Assembly (NCBI RefSeq): GCF_050038885.1
Contig: NZ_CP143624.1
Span: 4,216,001 to 4,280,000 of the forward strand
Length of the DNA stretch: 64,000 nt
From: Myxococcus flavus
Lineage (GTDB): Bacteria > Myxococcota > Myxococcia > Myxococcales > Myxococcaceae
Reading direction: 5' to 3'
Shown: positions 24,222-33,202 of the stretch, piece by piece
Layout: each line of letters starts with the position of its first letter
Position numbering within the stretch: the stretch's first letter is position 1
Made by a program: the position numbers and the translations under genes
The notes under the pieces: model-generated
What the model was told of the DNA's origin: nothing
Databases searched by the model: none
The model's input: only the letters and a program-made list of their open reading frames with translations

Positions 24222-24791
24222 TCAGTGGAGGAGGTTGCAGGCCAGGGTCCTGCAGCTCTTGAGTGGGATTGGGGCCTTGAGGGCCAGGACGAGCCCCACC
24301 TCGGTTCCATGGGCGGTGCGCTTGGGCCCGCCCGGGGCGGAGCTTCCCCAGGTACCGAGCGGGATGCCGAGGCGGAGCCCGATGGATGAGCCGAGGAAGC
24401 CGATGAACGAAGCAATATGCAGTCCCGTCGTGGCCAGGCGCGTATCCGTGCCTGTCTCATGCTTCACTCCCAACTCCAGCCCTCTGCCCGGGCCCAATAT
24501 CAGGATGTCGCCACTGCCCAGTCCCGTCATCTGGATGCCGCCACAGAACCTCGTGTGGCCGCCTGTCATCCACTGCACCTGGCTGAACACGCCCGTAGCG
24601 GCAAGGGGGCCACCAACGTTGAAGGTTGCCTCGACTCCCAGTCCCAGCTGGGGGCTTCCCGAGCGGCCTGCCACGCTCAGCATGGGGCCGACGAAGAGCC
24701 AGGGCCTCTCCTTCAGCAGCTCCATCCCTGATGGATACGCATGGGCCGCAGGGGCGGCCAGAAGCAATAGCACCAGGATGTGTTTGGTCAT
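24222..24791 (-). CDS. Exported hypothetical protein, outer-membrane-like
   Basis: A 189-residue protein with a clear Sec signal (MTKHILVLLLLAAPAAHA, cleavage after AHA). The mature part is Gly-rich with alternating hydrophobic residues (GLGVEATFNVGG, GDILILGPGRGLELGV, IGLRLGIPLGTWG), as in small outer-membrane beta-barrels, and two Cys near the end. The start at 24791 fits the signal; the longer frame to 24875 adds no family sequence. Function unknown. Confidence 0.68.
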   Translation of the reverse strand: MTKHILVLLLLAAPAAHAYPSGMELLKERPWLFVGPMLSVAGRSGSPQLGLGVEATFNVGGPLAATGVFSQVQWMTGGHTRFCGGIQMTGLGSGDILILGPGRGLELGVKHETGTDTRLATTGLHIASFIGFLGSSIGLRLGIPLGTWGSSAPGGPKRTAHGTEVGLVLALKAPIPLKSCRTLACNLLH

Positions 24792-25152
24792 ACCCCGCGA
24801 GATTGCAACGGGCGTTCCCAGGTCTGTTTCAGTGAAAATGACAGGTTGCCCCGTGCAGTGATTTGCACAGCGCAAAGCGAGTGATGCACTGACTCGGTAG
24901 CGCCGGTGGCGGGTCTGTCTGGCCCCCTGAAACAGGGGTATGAAAACATATACAGATGGGTTCGAGATGGGTCGGTACAGTCATTGGGCTTGTATCAATC
25001 TCAGATATGCAGCGGGTCTCCAACCGCGCGCAGGCGCAGGTCCGCTGATGCCAGGGCCCCAAAGCATGACGGGATGCGTCAGGTTCGGCGGACTCGGGAC
25101 CGCGGGCTGCAGATGCGCTGCGGGTGCATTCTCTGCTCAGCGTGGAGTGGCT
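24792..25152. other. Divergent intergenic region
   Basis: 361 bp between two divergent starts. It holds a small CCCCTG-AAA-CAGGGG palindrome near 24920 and an AT-richer stretch around 24935-25015 that may carry the promoters. No further gene was seen. Confidence 0.4.
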
Positions 25153-25413
25153 ATGCTGGTTGCCTCCATGCCCACGGATTCCACCTCCAGACGCACCGCT
25201 CAGGCGCCTGCCGCGTCCGACCTTCCCCGAGGCATCGGGAGGCCCGCGACGAGCGCGCTCGCCGTGGAGGGCGTCACGCGGCTCGACCAGGTCACCCGCT
25301 TCTCGGAACGGGAGCTGCTGGCGCTTCATGGCGTGGGGCCCAAGGCCGTGGGTATCCTCAAGGAGGAGCTGGCCGCGCGTGGGTTGTCGCTGGCTCCCGC
25401 GAAGCAGAAGTGA
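25153..25413 (+). CDS. Small helix-hairpin-helix (RNAP alpha-CTD-like) protein
   Basis: An 86-residue protein. After a Pro/Ala-rich start (about 25 residues) it has one compact domain: DLPRGIGRPATSALAVEGVTRLDQVTRFSERELLALHGVGPKAVGILKEELAARG, which is laid out like a helix-hairpin-helix, with the hairpin LHGVGPKAV, and close to the C-terminal domain of RNA polymerase alpha. It may bind nucleic acid. The start at 25153 has GGAG upstream; the Met at 25168 is possible. It precedes a small membrane protein gene by 39 bp on the same strand. Confidence 0.8.
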   Translation: MLVASMPTDSTSRRTAQAPAASDLPRGIGRPATSALAVEGVTRLDQVTRFSERELLALHGVGPKAVGILKEELAARGLSLAPAKQK

Positions 25414-25452
25414 AGTAACGCGCCGCTGCCTGGCACGATTCAGGAGGCACCC

Positions 25453-25782
25453 ATGTCCACATTCCTGCTGTGGCTGGCCTGGACTGTCTGCGGTTCGCTC
25501 CTCTTCCTGGTCCTCATCTTCGCCAGTGAGTCGCTCCATATGCGGGCACTGCGAAGACGGGCCCGCCTGCTGCGTTGCTCCGACTGTGGTGGTGGCTATG
25601 ACCTGGCTTCGGTCATGAAGGTCGTTCCCGCCCTAGTTCGGGCAAATCCTCCTCCCGGCGTGAGCCGGTCCCCGTCGCCGCCGCCCTCGTTCAAGGTGAC
25701 CTGCACTGTGTGTGGGCACGTCACCGCGTACGCGGAGGACGTCGTCCCACCTCAGGGTGTGCCGCTGGACGGGGCCCGCTGA
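25453..25782 (+). CDS. Small membrane-anchored Zn-ribbon-like protein
   Basis: A 109-residue protein with one N-terminal membrane helix (LLWLAWTVCGSLLFLVLIF) and a cytoplasmic part holding CSDCGGGYD and CTVCGHVT, two CxxC pairs 43 residues apart that can form a zinc ribbon. A Pro/Ser-rich loop (PPPGVSRSPSPPPS) joins them. AGGAGG sits six bases before the ATG. No family was recognised. Its 3' end overlaps the minus-strand oxygenase gene by 31 bp. Confidence 0.75.
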   Translation: MSTFLLWLAWTVCGSLLFLVLIFASESLHMRALRRRARLLRCSDCGGGYDLASVMKVVPALVRANPPPGVSRSPSPPPSFKVTCTVCGHVTAYAEDVVPPQGVPLDGAR

Positions 25783-26660
25783 CCCGTGCCGTGCTTCACG
25801 GGGCACGTCTTGGGGAAGGTGCCCAGCGACTCGACGGCGAAGCCGTCCGGGTAGCTGCGGATGTTGGGGCGCTGCCTCGCGTAGAGGGGTTCCCTGCGGG
25901 GTGACAGCGCGTAGCGGACGAACTTGCCGCGGGCCTTGAGCGCGAGCCGGAACACCGTGCGGCTCAGCCTGGACGGGTGGGGGTATTGGAAGGCGTCGAG
26001 CAGCGCATCCTCCATCAGCGCCCGCGCGAACAGATGGACCAGCCGCTTGGGCGCGAGGTTCGTGGGAGGAAAGGTGGTGAGCAGCTCCAGCGTGGCGTCG
26101 GCCACCGCCTTGCCGCGCGCGTCGTAGGCGAAGTGCGCGGCTTCATAGTCATCCAGGAGCGTGGAGAAGGCGTCATACGTCTCCGGGATGTCCCGGATGC
26201 CCATGTGGCGGCCCACGGCGCGATAGTAGTTCACCCAGGCCGTCACCTCGTGCGGGGTGAGTGCGCGCCAGCCGAACTCCGCCAGCCAGCGCACGGGCAT
26301 CACCACGAAGGTGGAGAGCACGTAGCGCATGTCGTCGTTGGAGATGTCGTAGGCGCCGTGCATCTGGTTCATGCGCCGGAAGGCACTCCGGCCCGCCGGG
26401 CTGGACATGCCGTGCTCCAGGATGGTGTCCAGGATGAGCACGGTGTCGTCGTAGCGCTTCTGGGTGCGCTGGTTGAACTCACCCGTCTCGTGCAGGAGCA
26501 CGCCGATGCTGGGCACCGCATAGGTCCGGAACAGCGCGAAGCTGAGCGCCTGCTCGATGTCCCAGGGGAACTCCCGGGTGGAGAGGAGGCGGACAATCTC
26601 CTCGCACTGCGTCTGGGCGTCGAGCCGGTCCGTCTGGTCGCGTACCGCGAATCGGTTCAT
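25752..26660 (-). CDS. Oxygenase MpaB-family protein (DUF2236)
   Basis: A 302-residue helical protein matching the MpaB/DUF2236 family (the fold of the rubber oxygenase Lcp and of fungal MpaB). Family-like segments are ALSFALFRTYAVPSIGVLLHETGEF, QKRYDDTVLILDTILEHG and the internal MHGAYDISNDDMRYVLSTFV, where conserved His and Asp residues are expected to support a haem- or Fe-dependent oxygenation. There is no signal peptide, so it is probably cytoplasmic. The substrate cannot be read from sequence. It is divergent from the hydrolase gene at 26898. Confidence 0.8.
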   Translation of the reverse strand: MNRFAVRDQTDRLDAQTQCEEIVRLLSTREFPWDIEQALSFALFRTYAVPSIGVLLHETGEFNQRTQKRYDDTVLILDTILEHGMSSPAGRSAFRRMNQMHGAYDISNDDMRYVLSTFVVMPVRWLAEFGWRALTPHEVTAWVNYYRAVGRHMGIRDIPETYDAFSTLLDDYEAAHFAYDARGKAVADATLELLTTFPPTNLAPKRLVHLFARALMEDALLDAFQYPHPSRLSRTVFRLALKARGKFVRYALSPRREPLYARQRPNIRSYPDGFAVESLGTFPKTCPVKHGTGQRAPSSGTP

Positions 26661-26897
26661 CGGGGGTCCTCCGAGGAGTCCGCCACGAAGTCTACCCGCC
26701 GGCCATGTCCTGATGCTCGCGGGGCACCGTCTCTGTCCACCGCCGGGCGCTCAGGCGGCCGGTGCCCCTGGTGCTTCGTCTTCGGGCCCAGTCCGCTTCG
26801 TCGGGGCCTTGCCCGCAGGGTTGCTGCGGCCCGCGTCCGGGTTGGCACCTTTCCGGCGGCGTCCGTCCGCGGACGTCCCACCAAGGAGCACAGAACC

Positions 26898-27848
26898 ATG
26901 AACCTGGACCCTTCGACCCAGAAGTTCGTCTCGGACCTGGCCGCCTCGAACAGCCCGCCGCTGTACACGCTGACGCCGGACCAGGCACGAGACGTCCTCC
27001 TCAAGGCGCAATCCATCCCGGTGTCGATGCCGGAGGCGGACGTGGAGGAGCGCAAGCTGCCCGTGGGGCCCAAGGGTTCCGTCCGGACGCTGCTCTTCCG
27101 GCCGAAGGGAAGCAAGGAGCGCCTGCCGGTCATCATGTTCATCCACGGCGCGGGCTGGGTGATGGGTGACAGCAGGACGCATGAGCGGCTGGTGCGGGAG
27201 CTGGTCAAGGGGGCGAATGTCGCGGCCGTCTTCGTGGACTACAGCCGCTCCCCGGAGAGCCGCTTCCCGGTGGCCATCGAGGAGGCCTATGCCGCGACGA
27301 AGTACGTGGCGGAGCACCCGGATGAGTTCAACGTGGATGCCAGTCGAATGGCCATCGTGGGGGACAGCGTCGGCGGCAACATGACCACCGTGGTCAGCAT
27401 GCTCGCGAAGGAGCGGGGTGGGCCGCCCATCCGCTTCCAGGCGATGTTCTATCCTGTCACCGACGCCAACTTCGAGAGCGGCTCCTACCAGGAGTTCGCC
27501 GAGGGACCGTGGCTGACGCGCAAGGCGATGAAGTGGTTCTGGGACGCCTACCTCCCGGAGGCGTCCAGGCGCGCGGATCCGCATGCGTCGCCGCTGAAGG
27601 CATCGCTCGACCAGCTCAAGGGAATGCCTCCCGCGCTCATCATCACCGACGAGAACGACGTGCTGCGGGACGAGGGCGAGGCCTACGCCGCGAAGCTCTC
27701 CGAGGCGGGCGTCAACGTCACCCAGGTCCGCTTCCTGGGCACGCACCATGACTTCGTCATGCTCAACGCGCTGGCCCAGACGCCCGCGACCCGGGGCGCC
27801 ATCGAGCTCACCGTCACGAAGCTGCGGGAGTGGCTCCACCCGAGCTGA
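26898..27848 (+). CDS. Alpha/beta hydrolase, hormone-sensitive-lipase (acetyl esterase) family
   Basis: A 316-residue HSL-type carboxylesterase. The oxyanion motif HGGG appears as HGAGW, the nucleophile elbow is GDSVGGN, the acid is Asp in ITDENDVLRDEG and the His is in GTHHDF. A family-specific cap covers the first 45 residues. It probably hydrolyses short-chain esters. There is no signal peptide. The start at 26898 is preceded by AAGGAG. A palindromic terminator follows, facing the convergent thiolase gene. Confidence 0.92.
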   Translation: MNLDPSTQKFVSDLAASNSPPLYTLTPDQARDVLLKAQSIPVSMPEADVEERKLPVGPKGSVRTLLFRPKGSKERLPVIMFIHGAGWVMGDSRTHERLVRELVKGANVAAVFVDYSRSPESRFPVAIEEAYAATKYVAEHPDEFNVDASRMAIVGDSVGGNMTTVVSMLAKERGGPPIRFQAMFYPVTDANFESGSYQEFAEGPWLTRKAMKWFWDAYLPEASRRADPHASPLKASLDQLKGMPPALIITDENDVLRDEGEAYAAKLSEAGVNVTQVRFLGTHHDFVMLNALAQTPATRGAIELTVTKLREWLHPS

Positions 27849-27857
27849 GGCTCGGGA

Positions 27858-27884
27858 CGCGGGGCCTGCTCACCGGGCCCCGCG
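27858..27884. terminator. Bidirectional terminator between hydrolase and thiolase genes
   Basis: Perfect nine-base arms (CGCGGGGCC and GGCCCCGCG) with a nine-base loop, in the 55-bp gap between convergent stops. Confidence 0.65.
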
Positions 27885-27903
27885 CCGTGCCACACGGAGC
27901 GGC

Positions 27904-29136
27904 TCACACGCGCTCGAGCACCGCCGCCACCGCCTGACCGCCGCTGGTGCACAGGGTGACGAGCGCCAGCGACTGGCCTCTTCGTTCCAGCTCGTCCAGG
28001 GCGGTGCCCACCAGGATGCTGCCGGTCGCGCCCAGGGGATGACCCAGGGCGATGGCGCCGCCGTTGACGTTGACGCGCTCCAGGTCCAGCTCCAGCGCAC
28101 GCATCGTCTGGAGCACCACGGCCGCGAAGGCCTCGTTGATTTCCCACAGGTCGATGTCGCGAGGCTTCAGGCCCGCGGCGTCCAGTGCCTTGCGCGCGGC
28201 CACCGCCGGTCCGGTCAGCATCAGGACGGGGTCGCTGCCCACGGCGCTCACCGCGCGGACCCGCGCGCGGGGCTTCAGCCCGTGCGCACGCAGGTAGTCT
28301 TTGGATGCGACGAGCACGGCGCCCGCGCCATCCGCGATGCCGCTGGAGGTCCCCGCCGTGTGCAGGTGGCGGACTGCTCCCGCGCGGGGGTAGGCGCGCA
28401 GCGCCAGTTCGTCCAGCGTCTCGCCCGCGGGGCCCTCGGGACGGGCGCCGAGCTGGATGAAGGAGGGCGTGAGCGCGGCCAGCTTCTCCGCGGTCGTGTC
28501 CGGCCGCGGATGGTCATCCACCGCCAGCAGCACCTCGCCCGTCTGGGGATGCGTCACCGGGAACAGGCTGCGCTGGAACCGTCCCTCGGCCTGGGCCCGC
28601 GCGGCGAGCTGCTGCGAGCGGAGCCCGAAGGCGTCCAGCTCCTGCCGGGTGAAGCCCTCCAGCGTCGCGATGAGGTCGGCGGAGATGCCCTGGGGCACCT
28701 GGAAGAAGCGCCGTCGCAGGTCGACGTTGCCCCCATCCGTTCCGCCGCCGTCCGCGTTGAGGCCGTAGCGGCTCATCTGCTCCACGCCGCCCGCGACGAC
28801 GAGGTGCTGCACCCCGGACGCCACGCCCATGGCGGCCAGTGACAGCGCCTGGAGTCCCGAGCCGCAGAAACGGTTGAGGCTGAAGCCGGGAATCCCGATG
28901 GGCCACCCGGCCGCCAGCAGCGCGTTGCGCGCGAGGTTCGCGCCCTGGGCTTCAATCTGGGACACCACGCCCACCACCACGTCGTCCAGGTCCGCGACGT
29001 CCACGCCCGTTCGCAGCGGGAGCTGCTTCAGCGTCTGGGCCAGCAGCTCCTGCGGGTGCAACCCGCTGAGCGCGCCCTTTCCGGGCCGGGCCCGGGCACG
29101 AGGGGTACGGACCGCATCCAGAATGTAGGCCTCCAT
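27904..29136 (-). CDS. Acetyl-CoA C-acetyltransferase (thiolase)
   Basis: A 410-residue thiolase. The acylated Cys is in NRFCGSGLQ at about residue 90, the GHP motif is GGAIALGHPLGATG and the second Cys is in LCTSGGQAV; NEAFA is also present. The enzyme degrades or makes acetoacetyl-CoA or longer 3-ketoacyl-CoA; the gene stands alone, without hydratase or dehydrogenase neighbours, so direction and chain length are open. An ATG at 29136 has GGAGGG upstream. Confidence 0.95.
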   Translation of the reverse strand: MEAYILDAVRTPRARARPGKGALSGLHPQELLAQTLKQLPLRTGVDVADLDDVVVGVVSQIEAQGANLARNALLAAGWPIGIPGFSLNRFCGSGLQALSLAAMGVASGVQHLVVAGGVEQMSRYGLNADGGGTDGGNVDLRRRFFQVPQGISADLIATLEGFTRQELDAFGLRSQQLAARAQAEGRFQRSLFPVTHPQTGEVLLAVDDHPRPDTTAEKLAALTPSFIQLGARPEGPAGETLDELALRAYPRAGAVRHLHTAGTSSGIADGAGAVLVASKDYLRAHGLKPRARVRAVSAVGSDPVLMLTGPAVAARKALDAAGLKPRDIDLWEINEAFAAVVLQTMRALELDLERVNVNGGAIALGHPLGATGSILVGTALDELERRGQSLALVTLCTSGGQAVAAVLERV

Positions 29137-29342
29137 CGACGAACCCTCCTGTGGCGGGGCCGCGTCATGGCGCGCCCTCGGGAGTCATGAATATGATGGT
29201 CATCATATTTTCGCAACGCCGAGTTGGCGACTGCGGCGAGGACTGGCGAGCGGCGGACGAGGGGCGGCCCTTCGAGGCAATGGCTGTCGTGAGGGGCGCT
29301 CTCAATCTTGGCGCCTCCCCCGCCGCTGTCCTGGAGGTCTCC

Positions 29343-29909
29343 ATGAACCGCCTCTCTCTCAAGAGCTCATTCTCCGTTCTCAATTGCGTGAGTGGCATTG
29401 CCGCCATGCTGGCATCCGCTGTCGTCCCCGCGACGGCGTCCGCACAGGTCCTCCCGCCCGAGTTCACGCTGGTCGAGTGCTCGCAGGGGAATCAAAGCCA
29501 GAAATATTCACCCGCCATCTCCCTGTTTGCCCGGGCGACGAACGTGACGGGGACGGGGCAGTTCACCTCCTGTCTGGACCCAGCAGACCCTGGGATTGCC
29601 TTTGGCGCGTTCACCATCACTGGCAATGGCACGGCGAGCTGCCTGCTCGCGAGCGTGCCGACCCAGGACACAGTGACGTGGAGCGATGGCTCCCAGAGCA
29701 TCATCGAGTTCGTCGGCGGCGCGGACGTGCGGCCCCCGGGAATGACGACCATCACCCTCCTGGGGCGCGTCTCCACCGGTCGCTATGAGGACGCGATCGC
29801 CATCAAGACGATGGACCTCTCCTCCGTGCCCGGCGTGACGCAGTGCCTGCTGGGCGGCGTGCGGTCCGCCAGCGCGAACATCTCCCTGACGCTGTTGCGG
29901 CTGTTCTAG
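29343..29909 (+). CDS. Exported hypothetical protein
   Basis: A 188-residue protein with a Sec signal (VSGIAAMLASAVVPATASAQ, cleavage after ASA). The mature part is rich in Thr, Ser and Gly, with alternating strands (FTITGNGTASCLL, TITLLGRVSTG) and four Cys, a beta-sandwich style. GGAGG precedes the ATG. I recognise no family. A long terminator follows immediately. Confidence 0.7.
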   Translation: MNRLSLKSSFSVLNCVSGIAAMLASAVVPATASAQVLPPEFTLVECSQGNQSQKYSPAISLFARATNVTGTGQFTSCLDPADPGIAFGAFTITGNGTASCLLASVPTQDTVTWSDGSQSIIEFVGGADVRPPGMTTITLLGRVSTGRYEDAIAIKTMDLSSVPGVTQCLLGGVRSASANISLTLLRLF

Positions 29910-29923
29910 GCGCTGCTCGCGGT

Positions 29924-29968
29924 GCCCGCCTCGCTGGGGCCGCCGCCTCCGGTCCCAGCGAGGCGGGC
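29924..29968 (+). terminator. Strong terminator hairpin
   Basis: Fifteen-base perfect arms (GCCCGCCTCGCTGGG and CCCAGCGAGGCGGGC) around a 15-base loop, starting 14 bases past the stop at 29909 and ending just before the metallophosphoesterase start. Confidence 0.75.
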
Positions 29969-29974
29969 GGGGAC

Positions 29975-30827
29975 GTGGCTGTCAGGATTGCGCGGCCAGG
30001 GGCGACGCGGGGCGCCGTGCGAATCCTGAAGCTCGAACCGGAGCCGTTGTCCCTGTGGCCCTACCTTGCCGCCGCCCCCAGGGGTGGTGCCGAAACCCAG
30101 AGCCTGCCTCTCCTGAAGGGGCAGGTCGACGCGCTGCCGGCGGGGCTGGATGCCCTGGTGGTGACGTCGGACCTGCAAGGGGTCGCGCCTTGCGCGTTGC
30201 GAGGAGGCGCGGTGGCCCTTCCTGGGGGAAGTCCTGGCGGATGGCCTCGCGGCCTTGAGCGAACAGGGCGCATTGCCTCCCTTGGCGCACACGGGCGTCG
30301 TGCTGGCGGGGGACCTGTATTCGGACGACACCGCCATGGTGAGGGGCGCTTCCGGGGACGTGCGGTCCGTCTGGGAGGCCTTCGGGCAGCAGTTCCGCTG
30401 GGTGGTGGGCGTGGCGGGGAATCACGACACCTTTGGGGGCACACGTGAGCAGGCGCGGTTCTTCCGCCAGCGCCCGGCGTTGCGGTTGCTCGATGGCGAT
30501 GTGGTCGAGATGGATGGTCTGCGAATGGGCGGCGTGGGCGGCATCATCGGCCGCCCGGACAAGCCGGGCCGACGCGACGAGGAGACTTTCCTCCGGGAGG
30601 TCCGCCGCGTCATGCGGCAGCCGCCCGAGGTGCTGGTGTTCCACCAGGGGCCGGATGTGCCCGGGACGCGCATGCGTGGCAGCGCCGCCATTCGAGAGGC
30701 GCTGCCGGCCCGCGAGGACCTGCTGGTGATTTGCGGTCACGCGCACTGGGACACGCCGCTGGTCTCGCTACCTGAGGGGCCTCAGGTCCTCAACGTGGAC
30801 AGCAGGGCCGTGCTCCTCACCCGCTGA
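29975..30827 (+). pseudogene. Metallophosphoesterase gene split by a frameshift
   Basis: Two frames share one calcineurin-like phosphoesterase. The upstream frame (from GTG 29975) gives LDALVVTSDLQG with the first metal motif. The downstream frame (ending at 30827) gives VVLAGDLYS, VAGNHDTFGG, VLVFHQGPD and VICGHAHW, the remaining metal and catalytic motifs, and continues upstream as ARWPFLGEVLADGLAALSEQ. Their boundary is near 30190-30215, shifted by one base. A shorter open frame from 30255 alone lacks the first motif. A one-base indel (real mutation or sequencing error) is the simplest reading. If repaired, the protein would be about 280 residues. Confidence 0.75.
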
Positions 30828-30838
30828 CGGTGGTGCGC

Positions 30839-31711
30839 TCAGCGCCAGCTCGCGGCGTGGGCCCTGGCGAAGTCCTCGAAGGAGCGCGGCTCGCGCCCCG
30901 TCACGCGTGACACCGTTTGTGTCACCCGGTCCTCCGCTCCATTCCGTATCGTCTCCTCGAGCTGGGCGAGGAACCTGGCGTAGGGCGCCGGCATGCCTCC
31001 CGCTTCCATGAATCGCTGTGCCTCGTCCGTGCTCACGGCCTGGTGCCGTACCGGACGTCCCGTCACCCGGGTGAGGATGGCCGCGATGTCGTCGTACCCC
31101 AGTGCTTGAGGTCCGGTGATGACGTGCGCGGTGTCATGGGCGCGCTCATCGGTGAGCGCCCGCACGGCCACCTCCGCGATGTCGTGCGCATCGACGAAGC
31201 CGACGCGGCCCTGGCCCGTCGCTGTCACCATCAAGCCGTCCCGCCGGATGGCCGCGCCGAAGTGATGCTTCGGGTCGGCGAAGTTCTGCATGAACCAGGA
31301 GGGCTGGAGCACCGTCCATTCGGGCATGCGCTCGCGAAGTGCCTGGTGCACCGTCCCATGGCCTGGTGTGCCTTCCGGGATGGCGGAAGCACTGAGCAGG
31401 ACCGCGCGCCGGACGCCCCGCGCCAGCGCGCGCTCGATGAAGGGCAGCATCAGGGCGGAGGGGTCCTCCACCTCTCGCGGGGCAATCAAATACATGCGCT
31501 CCACGCCCGCCAGCGCCGCGTCATGGCTGGTCGCGTCCGCCCAGTCGAAGCGCACCGCCTCGACGGAGCCGCCCGGCAGCCCACCCTGGCGCGTCGCCGC
31601 GCGGACGGGCACGCCAAGCTCCGTGAGGCGCGAGACGATGTACCGCCCCGTGTTGCCCGCCGCCCCGATGACGAGGACGCGGCCACCGTTCTGTCGCTGA
31701 GGCGCCGTCAT
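30839..31711 (-). CDS. NmrA-like NAD(P)-binding protein
   Basis: A 290-residue Rossmann protein of the NmrA/atypical SDR group. The dinucleotide motif is VIGAAGNTGRYIV at about residues 13-25, and the segment ALQPSWFMQNF-like (LQPSWFMQNFAD) is typical of NmrA and quinone-reductase-2-like proteins. The classical YxxxK is not seen. It may act as an NADPH sensor or a quinone/flavonoid reductase. Its ATG overlaps the stop of the upstream SnoaL gene by four bases, so the pair is an operon. A stress or small-molecule role is inferred. Confidence 0.87.
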   Translation of the reverse strand: MTAPQRQNGGRVLVIGAAGNTGRYIVSRLTELGVPVRAATRQGGLPGGSVEAVRFDWADATSHDAALAGVERMYLIAPREVEDPSALMLPFIERALARGVRRAVLLSASAIPEGTPGHGTVHQALRERMPEWTVLQPSWFMQNFADPKHHFGAAIRRDGLMVTATGQGRVGFVDAHDIAEVAVRALTDERAHDTAHVITGPQALGYDDIAAILTRVTGRPVRHQAVSTDEAQRFMEAGGMPAPYARFLAQLEETIRNGAEDRVTQTVSRVTGREPRSFEDFARAHAASWR

Positions 31712-32157
31712 GACGGGTTCACCATCTGCTGGAGGTTCTCGGTGCCCCCGAAGGCCCTGAGCCCGAGGATGGGGTCCCAGTACTCGCGGTAGTGGACGAT
31801 GCGCCCCTCCCGCGATTTCAGCACCAGGATGTAGTCCTGCTCGTACGGCTTGCCCGTGAGCGCGATGGTCGCGGAGCCGTGCACCTCCGCGATGGCCACG
31901 TCAGGGTCCGTCGTGAGGTAGCGCCGGACGTTCGAGAAGACGAGCCCCAGGAAGTGCTTCGGCGTTTCCGCGAAGTAGCCGCGGATGGCCTCCCGGCCAA
32001 CCAGGCGCTCGGGCGCGCCGAGCGACGGCGCATAGGGGAACTCGACGACGGCGTCCTCGGCGAAGAGGCCGAGCCAGCGTTCGATGTCCGTGCCAATCAG
32101 CGCCAGGTGGGCGTCCATCAACGCCCCCGCATCTCGCGCAGGTGAAGAGAGGTTCAT
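31708..32157 (-). CDS. SnoaL-like (NTF2-fold) protein
   Basis: A 149-residue protein with the SnoaL/NTF2-like cone fold. Typical segments are AHLALIGTDIERWLGLFAEDAVVEFPY at the start, the RLVGREAIRGYFAE loop and REGRIVHYREYWDPI at the end. Such proteins are polyketide cyclases, ketosteroid isomerases or ligand-binding modules. It is the first gene of a two-gene operon with the NmrA-like gene and is divergent from an AraC regulator, which likely controls it. Confidence 0.88.
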   Translation of the reverse strand: MNLSSPARDAGALMDAHLALIGTDIERWLGLFAEDAVVEFPYAPSLGAPERLVGREAIRGYFAETPKHFLGLVFSNVRRYLTTDPDVAIAEVHGSATIALTGKPYEQDYILVLKSREGRIVHYREYWDPILGLRAFGGTENLQQMVNPS

Positions 32158-32212
32158 GTCTTGCTCCGGGTTTGTGATGGACGAAGGGTGCCGCCGGGGC
32201 TATGGATTCTCA

Positions 32213-33202
32213 ATGCCAGTACGTCCATCTTTATTGCCCGAGCGTCCAAGCCCGGTGGCGGACCCGCCGGATGTCGTCTCCGACGTCCTGGAGACGCTGC
32301 GCCTCTCCACGGTGCTCTTTGGCCGCTTCGAGCTGGGGGCGCCCTGGGCGCTGCGTCTGCCGAAGAAGGAGAACGCGACCTTCTATGTGCTGGCGCATGG
32401 CCAGATGCGGCTTCGGGTGGATGGCGTGGCCCCGTCATTCCAGGTGTCCGCGGGCGACGTGGTGTTGGTGCCTCAGGGCTCGGCGCATGTGTTGGATGAC
32501 GGCACCCGGCGAGCGCCCGCGGCCCGGGACTTCATCCCCGCCGAGGCGTTGCGAGGACCGGTGGCGGCCCCGTGCCGGCTCGGTGGCGCGGGACCGGTCA
32601 GCACGCTCATCACCGGATGCTTCCGGTTCAGCTCGGGCGTGCAGAGTCCGCTGCTGGCTTCGCTCCCGCCCGCCATCCACCTGTCGGCGCAGGAGCCCCA
32701 GGTGGCTTCGTGGCTCTCCTCGACGGTGCGGCTCATCGACGCCGAGAGCCAGGCGCGCAAGCCGGGCAGTGCGCTGGTCCTGGGACGGCTCGCGGATGTC
32801 CTGCTCGTCCAGGCGTTCCGCGCGCGGGCAGAGACTTCCGCCACGGACGGCGCGGGATTGCAGGCCCTGTCGGACCCGACCATTGGCGCCGCGCTCGGGT
32901 TGATGCACGGGCGCCTGGGCGAGCCCTGGACGGTGGAGCGGCTGGCGGCCTCGGTGGGGGTGTCACGCTCGGGCTTCGCGGCGCGGTTCCACCAGCTCGT
33001 CGGCGAGCCGCCGCTCCAGTATCTGGCGCGGTGGCGGATGACGAAGGCCGCGCAGTGGCTGCGAGAGACGCAGGACACCCTCCCCGAGGTGGCCGAGCGC
33101 GTGGGCTACGTCAGCCCCGTGGCGTTCAACAAGGCCTTCAAACGGTGGCACGGCGTGGGGCCGGGCGGCTACCGGCGCATGCAGGACGAGGTCCGTTACT
33201 GA
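32213..33202 (+). CDS. AraC-family transcriptional regulator with cupin_6 sensor domain
   Basis: A 329-residue regulator. The N-terminal domain (LSTVLFGRFELGAPWALRLPKKENATFYVLAHGQMRL) is the cupin_6-type sensor of AraC proteins; the C-terminal domain has two helix-turn-helix units (WTVERLAASVGVSRSGFAARFHQLVGEPPLQYLARWRM and EVAERVGYVSPVAFNKAFKRWHGVGPGGYRR). It probably controls the divergent SnoaL/NmrA operon. The start at 32213 is the best-placed Met before the domain, but no ribosome site is clear and 32177 is an alternative. Its 3' end overlaps the next gene by seven bases. Confidence 0.9.
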   Translation: MPVRPSLLPERPSPVADPPDVVSDVLETLRLSTVLFGRFELGAPWALRLPKKENATFYVLAHGQMRLRVDGVAPSFQVSAGDVVLVPQGSAHVLDDGTRRAPAARDFIPAEALRGPVAAPCRLGGAGPVSTLITGCFRFSSGVQSPLLASLPPAIHLSAQEPQVASWLSSTVRLIDAESQARKPGSALVLGRLADVLLVQAFRARAETSATDGAGLQALSDPTIGAALGLMHGRLGEPWTVERLAASVGVSRSGFAARFHQLVGEPPLQYLARWRMTKAAQWLRETQDTLPEVAERVGYVSPVAFNKAFKRWHGVGPGGYRRMQDEVRY

